From Prosopocoilus inquinatus (Eukaryota > Arthropoda > Insecta > Coleoptera > Lucanidae), in NCBI GenBank assembly GCA_036172665.1, contig CM069871.1, positions 61,192,713-61,256,712 of the forward strand: 64,000 bases of DNA, given 5' to 3'. Shown here piece after piece: positions 1-10,723 of the stretch. Position 1 is the first letter of the stretch. Each line of letters starts with the position of its first letter. The notes under the pieces are model-generated. The model ran no database searches, was not told where the DNA came from, and saw nothing but the letters and a program-made list of their open reading frames with translations. Position numbers and translations under genes: made by a program.

Positions 1-365
1 GTACCTGATTTTCAGGTAGCTTGGGACAACAATGGGGCTAGATTTAGACATTTATCCAAAATGAGATTCAAACGTTTATTCTTTATTGCTTAAACTTACA
101 TACAAAAAAAAGAAATAATTAATAACATGTGTTTCTCTCAAAGTATTCCATTTTCGGGTAGCTTGGGACAGCAGTGGGGCTAGATTTAGACATAGATCCA
201 AAATGAGATTCAAACGTTTATTCTATATTGCTTAAACATACTAATCAAAAAGAAATAACTAAGAACGTGTGTTTTTCTCAAAGTGCCTCATTTTCTGGTA
301 GCTTGGGACAGCAACTGGGTAGATTAAGACATACATCAAAAATGAGGTTTAAACGTTTATACTGT
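1..365 (+). repeat. Left arm: ~141-bp tandem repeat, about 2.5 units
   Basis: The landmark GGTAGCTTGGGACA recurs at 15, 157 and 297, giving periods of 142 and 140 bp. Each unit also carries AATGAGATTCAAACGTTTAT and TTGCTTAAAC. The units differ by scattered substitutions, and the third fades out near 365. Confidence 0.85.
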
Positions 366-1594
366 TAAATAACTGTTAATTAATGTAAAAAATTAACAAG
401 CGCATGGCAAGAAGCTTGTAACACAGTGGAACTCTCAAAAGATACTTCAAAATTAATTTAAGAGGCTATGTAGTCTATTCGTGCTTCGGATTTTCTTAGA
501 ACTTGATAGCTTAGTCACAATGTTCTTCCCGAAGACAGCGCTATATCTTTTTTAATAGTTGTGTTATTGCTTGTGTCTGATGTTTCCGTTTAATAGACGG
601 GGAAGTTTTCATCTTTTCTTTACCATTAATTGTCCTGATCAAGTAGACGCACCAGCTTTTGCGTTTGCTTTCTTTGGTCAGGCATACATTTCTCTGTTCA
701 CATTTTCTTCCTGTTTACCTTCATCTCAATTGCCATTTCAGTGTCGTTCTTCTGGGAAATTTGCGTAATCTGGTATAGTCGGTTCCTAGGGGATTTAGAA
801 TCATGTTTAGGGTTGTACATCTGTAAAAACAAAAATAAAGATCCATGTCAAAATAGAAGACATGTTTTGTTTAAAAGAGACATCTGGCCACCCTACATCT
901 CTCACTCTTTCTAGCAAAAACCACAACCATATTACTGATTATGCTGATATTACTTGAACGAACTGAATCTCGAAATCGGACGATGATGTTTTCATGTTTG
1001 ATTTTATTTATCTTAAAACGCACGAGCGTAAATGTCAATCATCCCCGGCTTTGTTTACACACAATCTAGCCATTTATTTCCTCTTTAGTGCCCACCTGCA
1101 GAATATTTGAAACGTACCGTATCCGTACTTGTCGATTTATTTACATTTCAAAGACTTTGCGTCTTTGCGTTCTGTTTTAGCATTTCAGGTTATTGGCCAT
1201 CCTTACGTCAGTTTTTAATAGCTCTTGACTCTGGATGCTGTCACGATGTTTTCGATTCGTACAAGCCCTTCCTTATCTCGGTAGAGGTGCGGCCAGTTTT
1301 GGCTTTATTAATTTGCGCCGTGCCCGGGGCACGTCAGTCGTCTTGTGGTATCCCCAGCGCCCGGTTGGTGTTTAGATCGGGCCTTTGCCCCATTTCGCGA
1401 TGTTTTCGCTTGAAGGACTGTACACATTTTAGAGGAACCTCGGGGAACTTTTGAGAAGAGAAGTTGTTTTACTCTAGGTGGAAGAACAATAAAATGTGTT
1501 ATTAGTAGAAGTTAAAAAAGATGGAAATATTTTGAGAGTGCTCTGAAGCAATTGATTGAAAATGCTATTAGTCATTGAATGCAAAAGAAAGATA
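366..1594. other. Unassigned interior of the fold-back element
   Basis: AT-rich sequence with a more GC-rich patch at about 1250-1440. An open frame at 1107-1454 (+) has no recognisable domain and low-complexity, Cys/Phe-rich composition, so I do not call it a gene. Nothing else is supported here. Confidence 0.4.
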
Positions 1595-1855
1595 CTAAGC
1601 GAAGTAAATCAAAGCAAGCCCGGTGTCCAGAATGACTACCAAATACTTCTCTTGTTCTCCATGGAATTTTTGGTCTGAACAAGGCAACCTCTTTAGGCGG
1701 TCGGATCCTAATCGTTGTTTCGAGGAATGTCTAGCACGATGATGGTAAAAAGCGTTGGCGACAGTACAGATTCTTGCGGAACTCTCGCACTCTGAGTTCT
1801 CTCTAAGGAACGAAATCCATTTGGCTGAAACTGTCTGCATAAATTATCAACGTTG
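1595..1855 (-). pseudogene. Decayed non-LTR retrotransposon RT fragment
   Basis: On the minus strand, at about 1735-1792, one frame reads RVPQESVLSPTLFTIIV. This matches the conserved reverse-transcriptase block usually seen as GVPQGSVLSPxLF in Jockey-group LINEs. After a frameshift, KYLVVILDTG at about 1618-1650 matches the downstream K-Y-L-G-V-x-L-D block of the same family, with the intervening RT sequence missing. Stops and shifts make it non-functional. The longest open frame through the region (81 codons) is a shadow in another frame. Its position between the fold-back arms suggests either capture by, or insertion into, that element. Confidence 0.6.
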
Positions 1856-1859
1856 GAAC

Positions 1860-2245
1860 GTGGACAAAATTAACGTTTAAGTGAGGGGATTCCATGCTGA
1901 CGATTGAAATTCAAGTTGCTGAACTTACTCGCAATGCTGCACCAGCAGGTCATTTTTCTTTCAAAATAATCAACGCGCTGACTCAGTAATTATGTTTCAA
2001 CGAGACGCTGGCAGTTTTGATACCTCGACTTTTGGACTTGGACTTTTAGAAAACGCACTTTGTCACATCCTGTACGGATAATTTAAAAGGAAAGTTTTTA
2101 AATCAATGTGGAATGAATTAATTATTGGTATTGAGATTCTGTCAGTAATAATTCAGCAGTGATTATTGATTATTCATTCGGGCAGTTAGTCAGTGATTAG
2201 AAATGATTATGAAGTGATTAGAAGTGAATACATCTCAGTGAGTTA
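1860..2245 (+). repeat. Dispersed repeat family D, copy 1 (partial)
   Basis: Shares ATTCCATGCTGA, a block around AATGCTxCACCAGC, ATTATGTTTCAACGAGAC and CACTTTGT(CA) in the same order with 28519-28815 (+) and with the reverse complement of 34690-35035. The downstream TCAGTGATTAG / AGTGAGTTAAC stretch matches the minus-strand copy only. The element type is unknown. Confidence 0.65.
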
Positions 2246-2249
2246 ACTT

Positions 2250-2575
2250 TTTTGAAAGTTTAAGCAATAAAGAATACATGTTTAAATTTCAGTTTTGATA
2301 TATTTCCATATTTACCCTATTGCTGTCCCAAGCTACCCGAAAGTGGGGCACTTTGAAAAACCCACGTTAGTAAATGTTTCTTTTCTTTATATAAGTTTAT
2401 GCAATAAAGAATAAACGTTTAAATCTCATTTTTGATGTATGTCCCAATCTACCCCATTGCTGTCCCAAGCTATCCGAAATTGGAGAACTTTGAGGCAAAC
2501 ACATGTTTTTAGTTTCTTTTTTTTGTAAGTTTAAGCAATAAAGCTTTATTTTTGTACGTGAAAATCAGATAACAG
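2250..2575 (-). repeat. Right arm: ~136-bp tandem repeat, inverted relative to 1-365
   Basis: The landmark GCAATAAAG recurs at 2264, 2401 and 2535 (periods 137 and 134). Two units contain TGCTGTCCCAAGCTA, the reverse complement of the left-arm motif. The third unit is truncated after about 45 bp. Confidence 0.85.
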
Positions 2576-4344
2576 TGCATTTACGACGAATAAGTAATTA
2601 TATTTCGGGAAGTAACAATCAATTTGAACCAATGCACGTTGTAAACAGGAGAAAGACAATTTGAATCAATCTTAATTTTAAGTCTATTTTAATTTAATTT
2701 CATTATATGCGAAGTTATTGTTTTAATAAACCCGGTAAACGAACAGAACGTTTTCTTCTTATCCTCGCTTAAACTTTTAATTATTTTTTCTCGTTCGTGA
2801 CAATGATGATGCATGGTGATTCATTTCGTTGGGCAGCCGATTCTGACGATTTCAGAATGCCGAACGAATAAACCTAAAATTTTAAACCGTACGTTACGTG
2901 ATCATCGGCATCATCTCCTTTTTCATTTTCACTTTCACTCTTTGCCATTTGCCTTATTTGATCCTTACTGCTTGATCTGATCTGTCCAATTTGATTTATT
3001 TATTGGATTGGTTCGATATGGAACTCTTGAGGGTCTCTCAGCGTATATCACGCAACTATTTTAGCGGCAGAGTAAATTGGAATGGAATGATGATGATGAT
3101 GATGATGATGATGAGTGTGCGTCGGAGCGTTTCGCCTTCCACGAAAACCCGCCGCCTCTTCTTGCACAACGGTTTACAGAGCGTTAAAGCGCAGAACAGG
3201 TTGAATGTATTCCTTACACGGCTGGCGCGATTTTTTTTTGCGTCACAAAAACAATACTGGCTTGTTTCATCTTCGGCATTCATCGTAACGGGATGCATTA
3301 TAAATCAGTACTGCGAACCTCGCCTAGAACGTATTACATCACCCTGAGAAATATCTCGTTACCGTTGGGTCTTTGCCTCTGCAGAGCGGATTGAATTCTG
3401 GGGAATTGCAGTGAACGTACACCTGCATTATTTTTCAATGTGACAATAGTTTCAAACAACAGAAGTGCAATATCTGGAACAACCTGTATATTAAATATTG
3501 TATTAATGCCAACTTCATTCGGGATTGTTTCGAAAATCAGTCATTTTTGGTTACGCTGTACCAGGTGTTTTGTTTACTGTGTGCAAATGTTTAAACCTGT
3601 AATACGTTACCATAAATGGCAACGATTGAAATCATATGTCTACAATAAAAAGTTAATAGTTTTCGAGAAAAATGCATTGGGAGATTATTACCAAACCGTT
3701 TGAGAACTGCTGGCATAGTTAATGAGTGGATGGCGGCCTAACTCTCGCGTACGCGACCCCTGCTGAATGACGACGCGAAGATGAGTCAGTGTTTAAGTTG
3801 ACCTTGTGCACGAACGATGTCATAAATCATCCGGTCAGTCAAAACATTTTAAGCGCGTTCACAAAGTGCCCGGATTTATTAAAATAAATAAATGTAACTT
3901 CACTCCAAATAATTACAATTTTAAGTATTTCAAAATTAAAAATTATTGTAATTCAAGAAGCTACAAATATGGTTCGTTCGTTGTTGCCTAACAAATTAAA
4001 AGAAACATTCAAATTAATGGGGTTATCAAAATGTGACATTTATTAATTTTTTCCATGGACCGTAAGTAATACTTTCATAACTAGCCACGAGATTAGCAAA
4101 GTTGAGTTACGTAAAACGGAAGAGGAAAAACCATTTTTGACGCGCTCGACTGATTGGTGACAAACTCTCGGATTTTTTCATTGGTAATTGATATCGCAAA
4201 ACAAATAAATGTAACATTACTTCGCTCAGTGAATTAAAATTTTAAATGAAATAATTAATAAACAATAACAGTGATTATTATTACGATGTTTCAAACAAGT
4301 AGTACCTCCGAAATTTTTTTGACTATTTGATTTTATTTCTCAAA
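2576..4344. other. Unassigned AT-rich spacer
   Basis: No supported gene. A trinucleotide repeat lies at 3087-3113. The open frames crossing it (2991-3347 + and 3056-3298 -) owe their poly-Met and poly-Ile runs to that repeat and are not called. ACAACCTGTATA near 3480 resembles the end of many insect DNA transposons, but no partner was found. Confidence 0.5.
3087..3113 (+). repeat. (ATG)9 microsatellite
   Basis: Nine perfect ATG units, directly readable. Confidence 0.95.
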
Positions 4345-5165
4345 GAAATTGGAACGTTTTTCACTTATTTATTTATTTATTCTGTCTTGGACCAATTTTT
4401 TTTATATTCCAAATTGTTTTTATTAAACAAAGTACAGCTCATCACATCGCATCTGTCATAAGTAGACTTAGGCATTTTTTGGGACGTTGTCATGGCTACG
4501 ATATCTGCTGTTCATCGATCAAAATTATTCTTTTGTTGCTTATACATCCAAGTAAGTAATTTCAAGAAGATAGTCAACCAAGATGTTTTTATGGGACAAG
4601 ATAGTTCTTCAGTTAAAGAAGTTTTAGATAAAAAGTGTAAAAAAATGAAAGTAATATTGGTTTGCACAATCTGCAATAATTTTTTTTTTATTTTACTTTT
4701 ATTTGAGTTGACGTTTTTGTAAACATTTTCCAACAAGTGAAATTTTATTTAATTATTTATTTTTTGTTGAAACTGGAACATTCTTCACTTATTGGTTTTT
4801 TGTTTTTTTCTCTTGGCCCGAAACTTTTTTTATATTCATACACACTGTTGCTTTTATTAGACATAGTAAAACTCATCGCATCAATCAATCAATCAACAAG
4901 TAGACTTGGGACATTTCAGACGCGTTGTCATGGCTACGATGTCTACTATTCATCGGCGAAAATTCTTTTTTATTGTCTGGGGATCCAAGTAAGTCAATTT
5001 CAAGACAGCAAACGAATGATTTTCTATGGAAAAAAATAGTGCTGCTTCAGTTAAAGAAATTTTAGATAAAATAAGTAAAAAATGAGAATAATATTTGTTG
5101 TATAATCTTGAATTATTGAATATTTTTTTTCTATTTTACTTTTATTTGAGTTGACGACATTTTGA
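4345..5165 (+). repeat. Diverged ~430-bp tandem duplication
   Basis: Two direct copies. GGAAC..TTCACTTATT occurs at 4351 and 4775; CATGGCTACGAT at 4491 and 4929; CCAAGTAAGT at about 4549 and 4986; CAGTTAAAGAA followed by TTTTAGATAAAA at about 4610 and 5048; TTATTTGAGTTGACG at about 4700 and 5143. Offsets run from 424 to 443 bp, so small indels have accumulated. A short frame is partly preserved in both copies (SVKEVLDKKCKK against SVKEILDKISKK) and both keep a GTAAGT donor-like site. It may be a duplicated exon relic or simply a duplicated spacer. Confidence 0.8.
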
Positions 5166-5525
5166 TGCAACGTAACATTATTATTAAATATTCAATTATT
5201 GATTACAACATATTAAGTTATTAAGAGGTAAATTGATTGTCCTGATTAGCTTAACAAGTTTCAAATTTGTTTAGTTTATCAAGGTCATCAAATAACTCAC
5301 TTAAGCGTTGTCATTGTGGGAAGTATTTGCTGCAGTGTTTTATAACCGGAATAAATTACACGAAATGTTTTATAAACGAAATAAATTGCACGCATCTATT
5401 AAACCGACTGAATTAGTGGCGAACTTGAAGGAGAGCAGTCTGTAGAGATAACGTAAAGACTTGTAAATTACTGTTGAAGTACGACCTACCCCCCAATTCT
5501 CTATCTTAACTGGGGAATTCCGCGT
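5166..5525. other. Unassigned spacer
   Basis: AT-rich sequence with no gene, repeat or site that I can support. Confidence 0.5.
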
Positions 5526-6194
5526 TTAAGGCTAGTTTGACCCACCTAAAAAAAAATTGTTTTTCCTTTTTTGCCGTATTATTTATAAACTGAACTTTTT
5601 GTTAATGTGTAATATATCAAAACACACGCCTTTTAAATCTCTAGGGGGCTAATCTAATTTCATTAGCGGAAAAAATTATACCCCGCTGTAATTTTGAAAA
5701 GCACCATTTTTTAATTTTTTTTTCCTATTTTGGATGTCTAAATGAACAGCAAATTAAAAAAAAAATTGTCACAGCAGTAAAGGATGTAATTCTAGAGGGG
5801 GGGCAAACTAATATTAATGCATATAAAATATAAATTATTTAAATATCGTTGTTAATGTTAATTATTAGGCCAAGAAAATACTCCCACTTAAACGACATAA
5901 TGTACTTAAAACAGTGTACTAATAAGCGATATTAAAAGTCATTTCAATTTTGATTAATTTATATATTTACATTGTTCTAAATTGCCATTTACTTCATGAG
6001 AGTCGCGCTAGAGGCGCAACATCGTTGCCAGATGCAAAATTTCCCATTCCAGCGATAAATTATACTGCTTTCCATAAGTAAGAATTCCCTGGATCTAAAC
6101 AAAAATTCCTAAACTTGGCAACGTGGGTGTACTTCTGGTAGTGTGCATATCAGGCGCAAATTTCAAAGTGGAGGCAGGGTTCGACCAGCCTTAA
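5526..6194. mobile_element. TTAA-flanked MITE (piggyBac-like signature)
   Basis: TTAA at 5526-5529 is followed by GGCTAGTTTGACCC. The right end reads GGGTTCGACCAGCC followed by TTAA at 6191-6194. The termini are imperfect inverted repeats of about 14-18 bp and the flanking TTAA is duplicated. TTAA target duplication is the hallmark of piggyBac transposons; a 3-bp TAA duplication would also fit. The 660-bp interior has long A/T runs and no transposase. Confidence 0.6.
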
Positions 6195-6618
6195 CTTCGC
6201 ACATTTTGCGTGTGGAGGTTACTAAGGCTTAATGGTAAATCAATGCAAACTTATTAGGAGACTAACAGCTCCAACTCTTCCTTCTCCACCATCCTACTTT
6301 TTAGTTAAATTGCTTTTACTTGGTTATTAAATGCATAAAGCCACTAACACTATTGAATTGATGGAGACGAAATTAATTTTCTTGTCATGGCTTGTTGTTC
6401 TTCAATAACCACAGTTTGTACTTATTCCTAATTCATTGGTATGATGATCCCCGTCGTTTAATTTTGTAACGATACCATCTACCTATGAAAATAGTAAACT
6501 CAACTCAATAAAGGAGTATGCTTTGGTAAATCAGAGTGCAAAGAAGAAGAGAAAAATTCAGAAGACGTTTCTTTAATAAAATGGAAGACGATTAGTTCTG
6601 GAGAATCAATACATCAAT
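6195..6618. other. Unassigned spacer
   Basis: No gene or repeat recognised. Confidence 0.5.
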
Positions 6619-6845
6619 CTCTTTTATCTGTTTATCTCCTTTTCCCATCCATCTTTTTATTCAGCTATCTCATCTATCCATCTGTCTCGTCTATCCATTT
6701 GTCTCGTCTGTCTATCTGTCTCGTCTTTTCATCCATCTGATCTATCCCTTTAACTCTTCTTGACATCTATATCGTCTATCCACCTATCTCTTCTCTACAT
6801 CTACATCGTCTATCCACCTGACTCTTCTAACCATTTATGCCGTCC
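6619..6845 (+). repeat. Pyrimidine-rich minisatellite, ~17-bp unit
   Basis: Imperfect repeats of the type CTATCCATCTGTCTCGT, cleanest at about 6668-6725 and degenerating on both sides into CTATCCACCT / CTCTTCT variants. Almost all C and T on this strand. Confidence 0.8.
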
Positions 6846-7102
6846 GTAGATAGTCAAAGCCAAAGCTTTTAATACAGAAAATCAGAAGGTAGCTTTTCAT
6901 GTACTTAGGTTTCTTTTTATTTGCACACAGTAAAAAACTGCCCTGTATATCACGTTACTTAGTACTTTCATTGTTACCAAAATTAATGAAACATTACCAA
7001 TAAGAGAAAATTAGATTGCAAATGACTGTGTAACTAACGATAATAAAGTCTGCACTTGAAAAATTTTGTAGTTTTAGCCGACAACAAAATCAAAATCGTC
7101 TT

Positions 7103-7354
7103 CTATTTAGACCAATAAAAAGAAAATTGGATTGGGCTATAGTCTTTACAGATTTCTTTCTCTGACATAGAATTATTTCCGTCATAGAAATCAAGTGAAA
7201 TCATTGATGAAGCCGATCGTTGGCGAGTTTCAGTTTGTTTTCTTTCTACACAGAACAGTTCTGAAACGTTGCCTGTTGCATTTAAAGAAAGTGGTTTCAC
7301 ATTATTATTCGCTCTTGTAGTCAATCTGTCTACTTTGATTACATTGAAAGTGTG
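7103..7354 (-). CDS. Possible exon of an unknown host gene
   Basis: An 83-codon open frame with no ATG at its upstream end; it starts after an in-frame stop near 7355, so it could only be an internal or terminal exon. The composition is protein-like (Ser, Thr, Asn, Glu and Arg rich, no homopolymer runs), including RQRSASSMISLDFYDG. A GTAAAG donor-like site sits inside the 3' part, after EKEIC. No family is recognised. Chance is a serious alternative in 64 kb of sequence. Confidence 0.22.
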   Translation of the reverse strand, partial: HTFNVIKVDRLTTRANNNVKPLSLNATGNVSELFCVERKQTETRQRSASSMISLDFYDGNNSMSEKEICKDYSPIQFSFYWSK

Positions 7355-8757
7355 TTATATACACAGAGCGTTAAACCCAACCGGTATTTACCTACGTATG
7401 TGTTTCTCTTGAGCGACGCTTCTTAAAGAAGTCCGGGGGCCATGCAAGGATATTCCGGGGACTAGCGAGTCGATTTCAAACAGAAACATCCAGCGGCTGA
7501 TTAGGAATTAATTGGCTTGATTAATTTGTTGGTGTTTTAAATTATACAATAAGTCATTAATAACTTATAACACATGTAGATTAAGGTTAAAAGATTGTTT
7601 TTAAAATACTGGGTGCGGAAATGAGATTGAACAGTTCTTAATAGTGGTTAAACGGTTTTTAATAATGGTTAAACGGTTTTAAATAATTTGTAACACGCCG
7701 ACGCACAGTAGGACATTAGGAGATAAATCGTCCCAAAAGTACTTTTCATCAATTGTATAATTTGTTAACATAACATTTGTAGTCGCATATTTATTAATGT
7801 TCCAATTTATTTAAAAAAATATAATTTAAGTCAATACGAATTTGTTTTCTGTGATTTTTAGCCCTTGAAAAGATGTAACATGCCAAGGTATTAAATGACA
7901 CCTTTTAACCTGTTTATGTTACCTCTAAGATATCATCTGCGTGAATAACTTTGACAAATTTAATAGTTCTGTTTAAAAATACTTTACTTATACTAGATTA
8001 TAGGAATGGTAAGTCGAAATTTATTTCATTCTCATTTTAAGTACGGGCCTTTACATTGATGTTTTTTTTTGCATGCAGATCCATAAATATGCAGATTTTG
8101 GGTTATTATCGGCATTTGCCGGCACCTTAAATTTGATGTTTACTTAAGGAATAAATGTCTAAGAACTGTTTTTCTTAAAATTTAGCTACACCTTCTTGCA
8201 CCTTTTCTTGTTATCATGTATTTAAGTTGTTCAAATTTAGGAAATTTTAATTACACTTCAAATTGAGATGGCCTGGCTATGTTGTAGACACATTTTTGGC
8301 AAATATCAAAAACAGTTTTGCTGTTTGTTTAGTACTTGTGAACTATCATTTCATTGTTAAAAAGTTGTTAAATAATATTAATTAATAACTATTATTCTCA
8401 AAATACATGAACTAAAAATTAAAAAGAGTTGTTAATATACTGTATTTCCTGAAAGTGGAAAAACAAATTTTTCAATTACAAAAATATGTTGTTGAAAACT
8501 TTTCACTTGAAGATGAAGAAGAAAAAGCTTATTTTATAATTTTCAAATTTTCTAACTTTGTCTTTTTAGTTAAAATTTATTTAAATAAGTTTTACTAACG
8601 CGCGTAATGATATCAGCATCCTTTTTATTGATGTTTTAGTTTCCATTTTTAACGAATTCGCAAACAAATAAATTAAGGAGGTAATAAATTTATGATTTAA
8701 TTCATCCTCACATTATACTTCTTAAATCGAATGGCGTATTTTGTAATTTATTTAATA
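7355..8757. other. Unassigned AT-rich spacer
   Basis: About 1.4 kb with no supported gene. A small GC-rich patch lies at about 7425-7465. No repeat family was matched. Confidence 0.5.
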
Positions 8758-8804
8758 TTTTTCCATGAACGTTTTGAGCTATAACTCAAAGTTCATGGAA
8801 AAAT
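8758..8804. repeat. Near-perfect hairpin palindrome
   Basis: The left arm TTTTTCCATGAAC(GT)TTTGAG and right arm CTCAAAGTTCATGGAAAAA are complementary apart from a 2-nt bulge, with a loop of about six bases. It ends about 20 bp before the long-TIR element at 8823. Confidence 0.85.
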
Positions 8805-8822
8805 GTTTTTTCGAATTTCATA

Positions 8823-10640
8823 TACAGGGAGATTCAGGCAACCCTTTCATTAAAAGTTTATGGATTTCTCCTCTGAATTTCTGTTTCATATTTTGCAATT
8901 ATAAGTTAACGATATGGATCTATCAAAATATAATACTTTCAAATTTCGGACACTTCCGCTTATACCAGAAATTGCTGTCAACTTACTTATTTTAAATGGA
9001 ATACCCTAATTTTTAATGCATTTTTGAAATCTTCATATAATTCTAAAAATATTTTGTGCAACATGTCATACAAGAAAAATTAACCGTTTCCGAGATATTT
9101 TAATTTTTTAAAAATAACTCAGACTTGTAGAACCTTGGTTATGATGCTGCCATCTTTGTGCATCAAACACCATGATGCCCATTTTTGGCCTGTAGTAGGC
9201 TACAGTAACATTCTTTCAGATCATGTCCAGTTTTACACTTGATTGCTTACAGGCTGGTTGAAAAGTAACTTCTATTCGAACTAATTTCAACTGTCAAAAA
9301 GTCATGTTTTTTAAATGGAACGCCTAGTATATTTTTAGACCAAGTGACTCAAGATTAAATGTTCTTTCGTCCTGTATTAGCATTCCCTATACCTATCTCT
9401 CATAGTTCACTCGTTATCGATGATTTCTTTTTAACACGAAATTTTTTTCCATTCTTCGGTATTATTTTTAAATAGTGGGCTACGAAAACTAGAAAAATTA
9501 TAATTTTTGAAATCATCTGTCTAGTAGGAATTAAAAAAAAAAAAACAATTTATTCGCTACGAAGAACCAAAAAATGAATAATCAAACACAGACATATTAA
9601 AGGTTTGATGATCAAAAAATCGACAATTCAAGTTAATAAAAAAAGTTTTTATACCAAGGAAAATATGTTATTACTGAGACACAATAGAAAGTTATTACTA
9701 ATAAATAATAGCCGGAGACAACTTAGACCCAATATTATAACAAAAAATTTGTGTATTATTTTTAATATTTCTGATTTATTTATTAGTTTTCAAAAAATTT
9801 TGTGTTCTAAGTGTAAATTTTTCCTTGTAAATGTGTAAAAATTCATACCAAGACTTCTAATACATGCGGCATATGTAAACAAAAAGTTCAGATGATAGAT
9901 GTGTATTTAAATATTATTTATCGGTTTTTAAAATGAAATTGAAATTTCAGTCAGAAATTAATTTAGAAAACCTCAGTTTGTTAAATGTTCTTAGCACACT
10001 ATTCAGGAATAATACTGAAAAGTGAAAAAAATTGATGTCTCAAAGAGAAAATCATGAATAGAAAGAGAAAGGTAAGAGATGGGTATAGGGAATGCTAATA
10101 CATTTCGAAAGAACATTTAATTGTGATTCTTATGGTATAAAAATAAACTGGGTGTTCTATTTAAAAACCTGACTTTTCGATAGGTGAAATCAGTCTGAAT
10201 TGAAGTGCCTTTTAAACAAGCCCGTAAATAATTTTGTGTCAAATTAGGTATCACCTGAAAGCCTATGACTATAGCCTACTACAGGGCAAAAATTGAAATT
10301 GTGGCTTTTGTTACACAAAGATAAACAAAGTACTGCAACTTTGAATTTTTTTTAAAAAATGGAAATATCTCTAAAACGGCTAATTTTTCTTGTATCACAT
10401 GTTACACAAAATATTTCTAGAATTTCATGAAGATTTCAGAAATGTAATAAAAAATGGGGTATTGCATTTAAAATAAGAAAGTTGACAGCAACTTCCGGTA
10501 TAAGCGGAAGTGTCCGAAATTTGAAAATATTATATTTTGATAGATCCATATCGTTAACTTATAACTGCAAAATATGAAACAGAAATTCAGAGGAGAAGTC
10601 CGTAAACTTTTAATGAAAGGGTTGCCTGAATCTCCCTGTA
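8823..10640. mobile_element. Long-TIR DNA element, member 1 (non-autonomous)
   Basis: The termini are TACAGGGAGATTCAGGCAAC and its perfect inverse, flanked by TA on both sides (8821-8822 and 10641-10642). The inverted arms are about 580 bp each (8823 to ~9400 and ~10063 to 10640) and share many landmarks, including AGCATTCCCTATACC and CACTTCCGCTTATACC. The ~660-bp centre has no transposase. TA target sites point to the Tc1/mariner group. TIRs this long are unusual and make it a potential fold-back. Confidence 0.85.
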
Positions 10641-10723
10641 TACAGGGTGTTGGAAAAAAGGCAAATAGTGGCGTACCGTTCTTCCCTCCGATAAAGAGAA
10701 AAAGTTTGGATTAAAATTCTCTA

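Larger units (their letters stand above)
1..2575. mobile_element. Fold-back element with tandem-repeat arms (left end cut by window)
   Basis: The two ends of this stretch are inverted copies of one sequence, recognisable by GGTAGCTTGGGACAGCA on the left and TGCTGTCCCAAGCTA on the right, each repeated in tandem. The left arm (1 to about 365) holds three units and the right arm (about 2250-2575) two full units plus a partial one. This is the organisation of fold-back or long-TIR DNA transposons. The 1.9-kb interior contains a decayed LINE RT fragment and a dispersed repeat, but no transposase was found. The left terminus lies at or before base 1, so no target duplication can be assigned. Confidence 0.6.

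Noticed and set aside
1107..1454. 115-codon open frame on the plus strand
   Set aside because: No motif or family, Cys/Phe-rich composition, and it lies inside a fold-back element.
2991..3347. Open frame with a poly-Met run, and its minus-strand partner with poly-Ile
   Set aside because: The runs are produced by the (ATG)9 microsatellite.
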